Source of the DNA: Sphingopyxis sp.
GTDB taxonomy: Bacteria; Pseudomonadota; Alphaproteobacteria; Sphingomonadales; Sphingomonadaceae
Length of the DNA stretch: 25,852 nt
Assembly: GCA_013911715.1 (NCBI GenBank)
Contig: JACEST010000009.1
Span: forward strand, 1-25,852
Direction of reading: 5' to 3'
A program made the position numbers and the translations under genes. Position 1 is the first letter of the stretch; each line of letters opens with the position of its first letter. Shown in pieces: positions 8,943-15,996 of this stretch. The notes under the pieces are model-generated. The model had not been told where the DNA came from and made no database searches. It saw only the letters and a list, made by a program, of their open reading frames with translations.

Positions 8943-10079
8943 ATGACCGACATTCCCGCCACCAACCTCACCATGCTCTCCGAAATCAAGGACAGCGGCA
9001 CGCTCGAAATCAGCCTCGCGCGGCTGCCGATGCCACAGCCCAAGCCGCATGAAGTGTTGGTGAAGGTGTTGGCGACGCCAATCAACCCGTCCGACCTTGG
9101 CCTGCTCGTTGGCGCGGGAGACGTGGCACAGGCGACCGCCAGCAACCGCGATGGACTGCCGCTCGTCACTGCACCCGTCGCCGCGGCTGGCCTGCGCGCT
9201 ATGGCCGGACGGCTAAACGAGGCCATGCCCATCGGCAACGAAGGCTGCGGCGTCGTGGTCGCGGCAGGCTCCAACCCCGAAGCACAGGCGCTGCTCGGCA
9301 AAACCGTCGCCATGCTCGGCGGGGCGATTTACGCCGAATATCGCTGTTTGCCGGTGCAGATGTGCATGGCTCTACCCGATGAAACCGACCCGGAGGATGG
9401 CGCGTCGTGCTTCGTCAATCCCCTGACGTCACTGGCCTTTATCGAGGTGATGAAGGCCGAGGGCCACAGTGCGATAGTCCACACCGCCGCCGCGTCTAAC
9501 CTCGGCCAGATGCTCGTCAAAATCTGCGCCAAGGATGGTATCCCGCTGGTCAATATCGTCCGCAGCCCGGCGCAGGTGGAATTGTTGAAGGGCATCGGCG
9601 CGGTGCATGTGCTGGACAGCAGCAGCGAGAATTTCCGCAAGGATCTTGTCGCTGCGCTCACCGAAACCGGGGCGACCATCGCATTCGATGCGATCGGCGG
9701 CGGCACGCTCGGCGGGCAAATCCTGGCGGCGATGGAACAGGCGGCAGTGGCGCGCATGGCGACTTACAGCCGCTATGGCTCGGACAGCTTCAAACAACTG
9801 TATATCTATGGCGCGCTTGATCTTGGCCCGACCAGCTTCAACCGCAGCTTTGGCTTTTCCTGGTCAATCTCAGGCTTTTTGCTCACGCCGTTCATGCAGA
9901 AAGCGGGGGCGGAAACGGTCGGCAAAATGCGTGCACGCGTGGTCGATGAACTGACGACGACCTTTAAGAGCCACTACAGCCACCGCGTGACGCTCGAACA
10001 AGTGCTCGATGTGGCAACATTACAGGCTTGCAACAGCAAGCGCACCGGCGAGAAATATTTGATTTTGCCGCATGGGTGA
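8943..10079 (+). CDS. Zinc-independent medium-chain dehydrogenase/reductase (quinone-reductase-like)
   Basis: 378-residue MDR superfamily protein. The N-terminal GroES-like domain has VLVKVLATPINPSDLGLLVG, the NPSD form seen in quinone and enoyl reductases. It lacks the GHE zinc site of alcohol dehydrogenases, the comparable position reading GNEGCGVVVAAG. The Rossmann domain follows with IVHTAAASNLGQMLVKICA and AFDAIGGGTLGG. The likely reaction is NADPH-dependent reduction of a quinone or an activated double bond; the substrate is unknown. ATG 8943 is preferred because AAGGAA precedes it and everything upstream in frame is read from the inverted repeat. It stands alone between two inverted repeats, convergent with the hydrolase gene. 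Confidence 0.85.
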   Translation: MTDIPATNLTMLSEIKDSGTLEISLARLPMPQPKPHEVLVKVLATPINPSDLGLLVGAGDVAQATASNRDGLPLVTAPVAAAGLRAMAGRLNEAMPIGNEGCGVVVAAGSNPEAQALLGKTVAMLGGAIYAEYRCLPVQMCMALPDETDPEDGASCFVNPLTSLAFIEVMKAEGHSAIVHTAAASNLGQMLVKICAKDGIPLVNIVRSPAQVELLKGIGAVHVLDSSSENFRKDLVAALTETGATIAFDAIGGGTLGGQILAAMEQAAVARMATYSRYGSDSFKQLYIYGALDLGPTSFNRSFGFSWSISGFLLTPFMQKAGAETVGKMRARVVDELTTTFKSHYSHRVTLEQVLDVATLQACNSKRTGEKYLILPHG

Positions 10080-10100
10080 GGGGAAATAACGCTAGCTCTA

Positions 10101-10173
10101 TCGTCGTGCCGGGCTTGATCCGGGACAACGCGCCGATGTAGCTTGTTGTCCCGGATCAAGCCCGGCACGACGA
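10101..10173. repeat. 28-bp perfect inverted repeat
   Basis: Arms 10101-10128 and 10146-10173 are exact inverted copies (28 of 28), starting TCGTCGTGCCGGGCTTGATC, around a 17-base centre. This is a common alphaproteobacterial intergenic repeat. It starts 22 bp after the stop of the oxidoreductase gene and probably acts as a bidirectional transcription barrier between the convergent genes. Confidence 0.85.
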
Positions 10174-10184
10174 GACAGAGAAGG

Positions 10185-10453
10185 CTAGGCCGTGAACTCA
10201 TAAATATCATCGTCGAGGCGTCGAAATGGCGAAGATATCGGAGTGAAATGTCCACCGTCGGGTAGCACCGCTACCCGCAAGGGCATTTTGCTTCGAGATC
10301 GAAGCCATTTCGGCGTCCTGCGGATTTGACCCATTTTGCTCATTGCTTCGTTGGCAAGCTCGGCAATATCGACATATTCCCCTCGCTTGCCGCCTCGCAC
10401 TGAGCAAAATGGCCTCAAACCTCGACGATGATATTTATGAGTTCACGGCCTAG
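10185..10453. mobile_element. 269-bp fold-back element with 34-bp perfect terminal inverted repeats
   Basis: Arms 10185-10218 and 10420-10453 are exact inverted copies (34 of 34) and both outer ends are CTAG. Inside are nested pairings: 10219-10230 with 10304-10315 (11 of 12), hairpins 10259-10277 (8 bp, 3-base loop) and 10290-10305 (6 bp, 4-base loop), 10331-10342 with 10401-10412 (12 of 12), 10353-10359 with 10385-10391 (7 bp), and 10365-10378 (5 bp). The whole unit can fold into a long stem opening to two arms. The size, perfect ends and CTAG (a 4-bp target of the YTAR type used by some IS5-family elements) suggest a MITE-like non-autonomous element; a structured RNA gene is an alternative. 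The hydrolase stop codon lies in the right-hand CTAG. Confidence 0.6.
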
Positions 10454-11448
10454 CGCGCTACCCGCGCCACAAACGCCGCCAGCGCTTCGGTCGTCCCCGA
10501 ATCCGCTTCCATCGTCGCCCAATGGTTCACGCCGTCTAGGCGCACCACCTCGGCGTGCGGGACCGCCGCCCGAAATCGGTCGATGAAGCCGGGTACAAAT
10601 GTCTTGTCGGCATTGCCCCAGATCAGCAGCGTCGGCATCGGCAGCGTCACCGCGCGTGCTGGCCAATAATCATCTGCGCCAATTTCGGCGAATGGCGGCA
10701 CATTGGCGCGGTACCACATCATGCCGCCATCCAATGCCACAGGGTCCGAAAGAACGATGCGGAACAATTCGCCCTCGGCTGGCGTCAACTCGCCGCTAGT
10801 GATCAGCGATTGATAGCTTGCCTGAAAGATGGTCGGCGCAAGCCCGCGTGTCTTGATGTCGTCCAATGTCAGTGCGCGAAACCGCGGCATATAGGCTGAC
10901 CGCGCCTGTTGTTCGGGATCATTGGCGACCAGATCGAGGAACAGGTTGAAGGGCGGCGCGCTAACCCCGGCCACACCACGCAGCCGCTGCGGATAGGCCT
11001 GCGCATAGGCAAAGGCTAGCGCGGCGCCCCAATCATGCCCCACCAGTGTGAAGCGCTGTTTGCCGTTCAAATGCCGCGCCAGCCTATCAAGCTGACGAGC
11101 CAATGCCGCGACGCGATAGGGCGCAAGGCCAGTCGGCTTGCCCGACAGATTGGCCCCCAAGCCATCGACAGCGACAACGCGGTAATTGCCCTTCAGCGCC
11201 TCCATTTGGTCAAACCAACTGTACCAGAAGGACGGAAAGCCATGATAGAGGATGACCAATGGTCCGCGCCCCGCCTCGACATAATGGAGGCGAGTGTCGC
11301 CGCTGCCATAATATCCCTCGCGATAGGCAATCGGGCCCTTGCGGACCTTGTTGGCATGGTTGACGGCCGGGTCGGGGGCATCACCTGATATGGCAACCGC
11401 GGGGAGGATCAGAGCAACAATGGCTAACATGGCTGGAATCAAGCGCAT
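10450..11448 (-). CDS. Exported alpha/beta-hydrolase, epoxide-hydrolase-like
   Basis: 332 residues with a clear Sec signal peptide (MRLIPAMLAIVALILPAVAI), so probably periplasmic. The mature part is an alpha/beta hydrolase: oxyanion HGFPSFWYSW (residues 69-78), nucleophile motif GHDWGAA with aspartate D139 (epoxide hydrolases and haloalkane or fluoroacetate dehalogenases use Asp, esterases use Ser), acid in WGNADKTF (D281) and base H309 in VNHWATM. A cap domain lies between. Epoxide opening to a diol is the best guess, dehalogenation second. Export is unusual for this family. It is divergent from the PQQ dehydrogenase gene (82 bp between starts), which suggests a shared pathway. The stop codon TAG is part of the terminal CTAG of the fold-back element. 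Confidence 0.82.
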   Translation of the reverse strand: MRLIPAMLAIVALILPAVAISGDAPDPAVNHANKVRKGPIAYREGYYGSGDTRLHYVEAGRGPLVILYHGFPSFWYSWFDQMEALKGNYRVVAVDGLGANLSGKPTGLAPYRVAALARQLDRLARHLNGKQRFTLVGHDWGAALAFAYAQAYPQRLRGVAGVSAPPFNLFLDLVANDPEQQARSAYMPRFRALTLDDIKTRGLAPTIFQASYQSLITSGELTPAEGELFRIVLSDPVALDGGMMWYRANVPPFAEIGADDYWPARAVTLPMPTLLIWGNADKTFVPGFIDRFRAAVPHAEVVRLDGVNHWATMEADSGTTEALAAFVARVAR

Positions 11449-11465
11449 GGTCGGGATATATCACT

Positions 11466-11487
11466 ATTGTATTATTCGTCAATAAAG
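11466..11487 (-). promoter_or_regulatory. 22-bp motif upstream of hydrolase, shared with TonB receptor
   Basis: On the minus strand the site reads CTTTATTGACG followed by an AT-rich 11-mer ending TACAAT. It matches the sequence at 18480-18501 at 18 of 22 positions, the first 11 being identical. It lies 17 bases before the hydrolase start codon, in the 82-bp divergent region that also serves the PQQ dehydrogenase gene. TACAAT could be a -10 box, or the whole motif an operator (TATTG and CAATA form an inverted pair around 10 bases). Not a known consensus to me. Confidence 0.4.
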
Positions 11488-11530
11488 CTAAGCTGTCGGC
11501 GGAAATTGGCGAAACAGCCCGAATAGGTGG

Positions 11531-13363
11531 ATGATGCCGACTGGAGATAAATGGATCAAGGTCGTGTGGATTGGCCTTTTGTCGGGGTGCGGCACGGGCG
11601 GCGAATTGTCGCAAGCCGACGTCGCGCGGGCCGATGCTCTCTATGTTCAAAATTGCGCGGCTTGCCACGACAAGGAAGGGTCGGGCGCAGCCAGTCGTGC
11701 GGCGCTGCGCACACGGACACCCGGTGCCATCATCGACAGCCTAGAAACCGGCCTGATGCGTGAACAGGGCAAGCCGCTATCGGTTGACGAGCGCAAATTG
11801 ATTGCCGCCTATCTTGGGAGCGGTGCCCAGGCATCTGCAGGCAAGAAATGCGACAATGACCTTGCGTTAGCAGGCCGCCCCTTGTGGAATGGGTGGGGCA
11901 ATGGTGTCACCAACCAGCGATACCAGCCTGCCAGTGCGACCAGCCTGACGGCCACCAATGTTGGCCAGCTTGAGCTTAAGTGGGCCTTTGGCTTCCCTGG
12001 GGCGGCGCGCGCGCGCTCGCAGCCGGTGGTCACCGACGAAGCGCTGTTCACCGGCAGCCAGGATGGCCGAGTCTATGCCTTGGGACTTGCCAATGGGTGC
12101 ACGCACTGGACCTTCGATGCAGAGGCCGAAGTTCGGGTATCGCCGACGCTCGGCCTCGACAAGGGCGGCCGACCCGATCGCCTATACGTCGGCGACTTCA
12201 AGGCCAATGTGTATGCAATCGACGCGCGCACCGGCAAACAACTGTGGAAGCGCAGCGTCGCTGACCATCCGGCCGGCACTATTACTGGATCGCCGACCGT
12301 CCATGGCGGCCGCATTTTCGTGCCCATGTCCTCGACCGAGATCGTCAGTGCGATGGACGAAAATTACGCCTGCTGCTCGTTCCGCGGTGGCGTCGCGGCG
12401 CTCGATGCAGCGACCGGCACGCCGCTGTGGCGGGTTCACACCACCGATGTTGCCGAGGCGGCGGGCACCAATCGCAAGGGCAAACCCGCCCGCGGCCCGT
12501 CGGGTGCGCCCGTATGGTCGCCGCCCACGGTCGATGCCAAACGCGGTCTCGTCTATTTCGGCACGGGTGAGAATTACTCCTCGCCCGCCAATGACAAAAG
12601 CGACGCGATCATCGCGGTGGAAATGGAGACGGGCAAAATCCGCTGGGTACGGCAGGTGCTGGCCAATGACGCGTGGAACGGGGCCTGCATTCAGCCCGGC
12701 GTCGGCGCCAATTGCCCGCGCGAGGACGGCCCCGATCTGGACTTTGGTGCGCCGCCTATCCTCGCGCAAACAGTGCAGGGCGATGTGCTGCTCGCTGGTC
12801 AGAAATCGGGCCTCGTATTTGGGATCGATCCTGAGAGTGGCAAAATACTCTGGCAGCGGCGCGCAGGGGCTGGCGGCTTCAACGGCGGCATCCACTGGGG
12901 CATGGCGAGCGACGGACCGCGCCTGTTCGTCGGCATTGCCGACACACCGGGTGGCAAGGCGCCAGTCGGTCCGCGCCGGCCCGGCGTGCATGCCTTTGCC
13001 AGCGCGACGGGCAAACCCATCTGGAGCGTCATAGAGCCGCAAACCTGCCCCGAACGCGCGTTCAAGTGCGAGACTGCCTTTTCCGCGCCAGTCACGCTGG
13101 CGGGTGCCATCTTGTTGGGTGGTACGCATAATGGTCTGATCCGAGCCTACGCCGCTGACACCGGTCGGTTGCTGTGGTCATATGACACCATCCGCGACTT
13201 CATCACGGTCAACGGCGTCAAGGCGCGCGGCGGCTCAATCGACAGCGCCGGGCCCGTGGTTGCGGGCGGATATCTGATCGTCAATTCGGGCTATGACAAG
13301 TTCAACGAAATTCCGGGTAATGTCTTGCTCGTCTTTGGTCCCAAGAAAGGGAAAGGGACATGA
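11531..13363 (+). CDS. PQQ-dependent dehydrogenase with N-terminal cytochrome c (polyvinyl-alcohol-dehydrogenase type)
   Basis: 610 residues. A short lipoprotein signal (WIGLLSGC, lipidated C20) is followed by a class I cytochrome c domain: haem motif CAACH at residues 42-46 and a likely axial methionine in GLMREQGKPLS. A beta-propeller of PQQ type follows from about residue 100, with repeated GxVYALxxxxG-type blades. The vicinal cysteines in YACCSFRGGVAALDAATG, and a haem domain at the N-terminus rather than the C-terminus, are the arrangement of polyvinyl alcohol dehydrogenase (cytochrome) rather than of quinohemoprotein ethanol dehydrogenase. It would oxidise an alcohol, perhaps secondary, in the periplasm and pass electrons to the respiratory chain. 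The actual substrate is not shown. The start (ATG 11531 or 11534, AGGTGG just before) is slightly uncertain. It overlaps the next gene by 4 bp. Confidence 0.85.
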   Translation: MMPTGDKWIKVVWIGLLSGCGTGGELSQADVARADALYVQNCAACHDKEGSGAASRAALRTRTPGAIIDSLETGLMREQGKPLSVDERKLIAAYLGSGAQASAGKKCDNDLALAGRPLWNGWGNGVTNQRYQPASATSLTATNVGQLELKWAFGFPGAARARSQPVVTDEALFTGSQDGRVYALGLANGCTHWTFDAEAEVRVSPTLGLDKGGRPDRLYVGDFKANVYAIDARTGKQLWKRSVADHPAGTITGSPTVHGGRIFVPMSSTEIVSAMDENYACCSFRGGVAALDAATGTPLWRVHTTDVAEAAGTNRKGKPARGPSGAPVWSPPTVDAKRGLVYFGTGENYSSPANDKSDAIIAVEMETGKIRWVRQVLANDAWNGACIQPGVGANCPREDGPDLDFGAPPILAQTVQGDVLLAGQKSGLVFGIDPESGKILWQRRAGAGGFNGGIHWGMASDGPRLFVGIADTPGGKAPVGPRRPGVHAFASATGKPIWSVIEPQTCPERAFKCETAFSAPVTLAGAILLGGTHNGLIRAYAADTGRLLWSYDTIRDFITVNGVKARGGSIDSAGPVVAGGYLIVNSGYDKFNEIPGNVLLVFGPKKGKGT

Positions 13364-14388
13364 TGCGCATCACAACCAATGGACTGGCGCTGGCGCTGGC
13401 GCTTGCGTTTGCTGCGCCAGCGACCGCCCAAGGCGGCGGCGAGGTGCATTCCGCTGCGGGCATGCACGTCATGGGCATCCAGCATGTGGCGATGACGGTC
13501 GGCGACATTGATGAAACCGTCGCTTTTTATGCCAAAGCCGTGCCGGTGCGCGTCGTGCGGCGTTACCGCGTGCCGGGTTCGCGCTTTCCGGCGGCATTGC
13601 TGACCCGGCGCTACAAGAGCGTCGATGTAGCGGTGCTCGCCTTTCCCACCGGGCATGTGCAGCTGATCGATTTCGAACCCGGCAAAGCGGCAGCGGCGCG
13701 CAAAACTTCGGTTGTCGGCCCGGGATATACCCATATCTGTTTCCAATCGCCATCTTCCGACCCCGCCGTCCTGCGCTTCATCGCGGCGGGCATGGACGTT
13801 ATCTCGCGCTTCGGAAGACCCGATGGCGTCGACATCGGAGGTTACGGTGTGCGCTACGCTTATGGCCGCGACATCAACGGCTTAATGATCGAAAATGAAT
13901 CGCTCGATACGCCCAAACGCAGTGAACCGGCATGGATAACGCACATCGCGAACACCGTGCACGATCGTGACCGCATGCTGGCTTTCTATGCCAAGGTGGT
14001 CGGGCGGCAACCGCACCGCACCATCGAACAGGAAAACCGCCCGCGGCTCGATGATGTCGCAGCAATTGATGGTCTCAAGATTCGGGGCGGCTGGATCAAT
14101 GCCAACAACATGGAAATCGAAGTGTGGGAGTATGTCCAGCCGCGCACGCCCGCGCCAGTTGAACAGCGCAAGCTTGACGAAATCGGCTACAGCCAGTTTG
14201 CGCTCGAGGTGACCGACCTAGCGCAGGAAACCGCGCGGCTGAAGGGCGATGGCGTGCATTTCGTGGGAAATCCGCGTGAAATCGGCGGTTGGCTGACCCA
14301 ATATGCCTTTGACCCAGAAGGCAATATCTTTGCGTTGACCCAGCGCACGCGAGCGCCTGCGTCGGAATCTGTCAGCGCGCTGCGCTGA
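13360..14388 (+). CDS. Exported two-domain VOC (glyoxalase/extradiol-dioxygenase fold) protein
   Basis: 342 residues with a Sec signal peptide (LALALALAFAAPATAQ, cleavage near residue 24). The mature protein has two VOC modules. The first spans about 38-180 (HVMGIQHVAMTVGDIDETVA; possible metal ligands H42, H125 and E178 in NGLMIEN). The second spans about 190-330 (AWITHIANTVHDRDRMLAFY with H195, E254, and the final DPEGNIFALTQ, where the usual last-strand glutamate is alanine). VOC enzymes include glyoxalases, extradiol dioxygenases and isomerases, nearly all cytoplasmic, so a periplasmic one is unusual and its reaction cannot be assigned. ATG 13360 overlaps the dehydrogenase stop (ATGA), with AAAGGGA upstream; a second ATG follows directly at 13363. 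The overlap implies co-translation with the dehydrogenase. Confidence 0.8.
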   Translation: MMRITTNGLALALALAFAAPATAQGGGEVHSAAGMHVMGIQHVAMTVGDIDETVAFYAKAVPVRVVRRYRVPGSRFPAALLTRRYKSVDVAVLAFPTGHVQLIDFEPGKAAAARKTSVVGPGYTHICFQSPSSDPAVLRFIAAGMDVISRFGRPDGVDIGGYGVRYAYGRDINGLMIENESLDTPKRSEPAWITHIANTVHDRDRMLAFYAKVVGRQPHRTIEQENRPRLDDVAAIDGLKIRGGWINANNMEIEVWEYVQPRTPAPVEQRKLDEIGYSQFALEVTDLAQETARLKGDGVHFVGNPREIGGWLTQYAFDPEGNIFALTQRTRAPASESVSALR

Positions 14389-14432
14389 CACCAGCCACTT
14401 TCATCGCGTCGCCATTGTGGTATCGCCGCAGC

Positions 14433-15065
14433 ATGGCCACTGCAGCAGCCCCCGTTCGCCGTCGACTCAGCCCGGAAAAGCGGCGGTCGTTGATCCTTGA
14501 CCATACAGCTGAAATGGTTGCGCGCGACGGCGTCGCCTTGCTCAGCATCGACAGCATCGGGCGCGAGGCGGGGATCAGCAAGTCGCTGGTATATGCCTAT
14601 TTTCCAAACCTGACCGAATTGCTGCGCGAACTGTACCGGCGCGAGATGCGCCGCCTTCGCCGCGCCCAGCGAGATGCGGCGGCGGCAGCAACAACATTTG
14701 AGCAACTAGTGCGCTCCGTCACGCATGTTTATTTGCACTATATCAATGAACGCGGGCTGATTATCGAGCGGCTGCAAGCCGAACCTAGCGTTTCCGAAAT
14801 GCACGATCCCACCGATTTCGGGCGCGAAGCTGCAGTCGATTACCTCACCGACATCGTGATGGAACATTTTGACTTGCCGCCCGACATCGCGCGAGCGGCG
14901 ACTGATATCAGTTTCGGTTTGCCGGCATCGGCGGGCAGTTACCTCCACCGGCACAAACTCGATCTGGCGACGCTGGAAGACCTGACAGTCAGCATGATTA
15001 TCGGCTCGATCATGCAACTCAAGACCGAATTTGTCGCGCGGCGGCAACCGCTCAAGCGAGGCTAA
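14433..15065 (+). CDS. TetR-family transcriptional regulator
   Basis: 210-residue protein with an N-terminal TetR helix-turn-helix at about residues 20-65: RRSLILDHTAEMVARDGVAL, then SIDSIGREAGISKSLVYAYF, then PNLTELL. The C-terminal ligand-binding half is divergent, as usual, so the inducer is unknown. It follows the VOC gene by 44 bp on the same strand and is probably the last gene of the dehydrogenase operon, convergent with the SDR gene (stops 1 bp apart). It is the natural candidate to control the 10.4-18.4 kb module. ATG 14433 is taken rather than TTG 14415 because it is the first ATG and gives the usual short leader before the helix-turn-helix. Confidence 0.88.
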   Translation: MATAAAPVRRRLSPEKRRSLILDHTAEMVARDGVALLSIDSIGREAGISKSLVYAYFPNLTELLRELYRREMRRLRRAQRDAAAAATTFEQLVRSVTHVYLHYINERGLIIERLQAEPSVSEMHDPTDFGREAAVDYLTDIVMEHFDLPPDIARAATDISFGLPASAGSYLHRHKLDLATLEDLTVSMIIGSIMQLKTEFVARRQPLKRG

Positions 15066-15066
15066 G

Positions 15067-15840
15067 TCATAACGGAAAGATTGTGTGCCCGCCGTCGAGC
15101 ACGATGCATTGGCCGGTCATGAAGCGGCTTTCGCGCGATGCGAGATAGACTGCGATGCCCTCCATGTCCTCAAGTTGACCAATTTCGCCTGACGCGGCCC
15201 GGCGCTTGCAGCCGTCCTGGAAATATTGCGGCGTATCGAGCGACATTTCGGTTTCGATGAAACCAGGCAAAATCGCATTGGCCTGAATCCCTGCGCGGCC
15301 ATATTCGATCGCCAGTGAACGAATTAGCCCCTGAACCGCTGCCTTGGTCATCGAATAACCGCTACTCTGCGGAATGCCCATCAACCCTGCGATCGATGAA
15401 GTCACAATCAGCTTGCCGGGCGCCTTGCATTCGAGCCAATGCCGGATGGCGATCTGGAATGTGGTGATGACGCTCGCGACATTCAGCGCGTTGGTGCTTG
15501 CCCAGTCGGCCTCACTCAACCGATGGAACGGGCCGCGCACGCCCGATCCCCCTGCGTTGGCGAAACAGCTGTCGATCTTGCCAAATCGCTCTATGGTGGC
15601 GGTAAAGGCAGCGGCGCATGAGGCATTATCGGTCACGTCGCAAACAAAGGCAGCAGCGTCGCCGCCCATGGCCATCAGCTCTGCAACCGCAGCTGCATTT
15701 TTGTCGGCATTGCGCCCCCAGATAGCAATGCTTGCGCCCGCCTTGACCAGTCCGCGCGCCATCGCCAGCCCCAGTCCGCCATTGCCGCCGGTGATCAGCG
15801 CGACATGGTTGGTCAGGTCAAATATTTGGGATTTCGCCAT
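15067..15840 (-). CDS. Short-chain dehydrogenase/reductase (SDR)
   Basis: 257-residue classical SDR: cofactor loop TGGNGGLG (residues 17-24), NAGG near 95-98, and catalytic S149, Y162 and K166 in TSSIAGLMGIPQSSGYSMTK. The C-terminal RESRFMTGQCIVLDGGHTI is typical. It would interconvert an alcohol and a ketone with NAD(P). The WGRN after the second strand lacks the acidic residue often linked to NAD preference, so the cofactor is uncertain. ATG 15840 is chosen over an upstream alternative at 15891 because GGAG lies nine bases before it and the extension is not SDR-like. It lies 156 bp downstream of the TonB receptor on the same strand, so probably belongs to the same transcript or regulon. Cytoplasmic, unlike the other enzymes of the module. 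Confidence 0.9.
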   Translation of the reverse strand: MAKSQIFDLTNHVALITGGNGGLGLAMARGLVKAGASIAIWGRNADKNAAAVAELMAMGGDAAAFVCDVTDNASCAAAFTATIERFGKIDSCFANAGGSGVRGPFHRLSEADWASTNALNVASVITTFQIAIRHWLECKAPGKLIVTSSIAGLMGIPQSSGYSMTKAAVQGLIRSLAIEYGRAGIQANAILPGFIETEMSLDTPQYFQDGCKRRAASGEIGQLEDMEGIAVYLASRESRFMTGQCIVLDGGHTIFPL

Positions 15841-15924
15841 TGATGGAGCTCCGTCAGGGGATAAATCAGCAGCAGCCGGGCCGCAGGCCAATTACTGTCA
15901 CGTTTCAGCCGCGACGCAAAAGTT

Positions 15925-15954
15925 CCGGCGGCGCGTTCAGGGCCACGCCGCCGG
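15925..15954. other. GC-rich hairpin between receptor and SDR genes
   Basis: Perfect 9-bp inverted repeat (CCGGCGGCG at 15925-15933, CGCCGCCGG at 15946-15954) with a 12-base loop, about midway in the 156-bp gap between the TonB receptor stop and the SDR start. There is no T-run on the minus strand after it, so it is not a standard terminator. It could be an mRNA processing or stability element that lowers SDR expression relative to the receptor. Confidence 0.4.
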
Positions 15955-15996
15955 CAGCGGAGGTCATTGCGCCATGCAGGGCATCACAATTGGCAA

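Noticed and set aside
10185..10418. 77-codon minus-strand frame filling the fold-back element
   Set aside because: It starts at TTG without a ribosome-binding site, uses codons unlike the neighbouring genes (many CGA, TCT) and is made largely of inverted-repeat sequence; kept only as part of the element.
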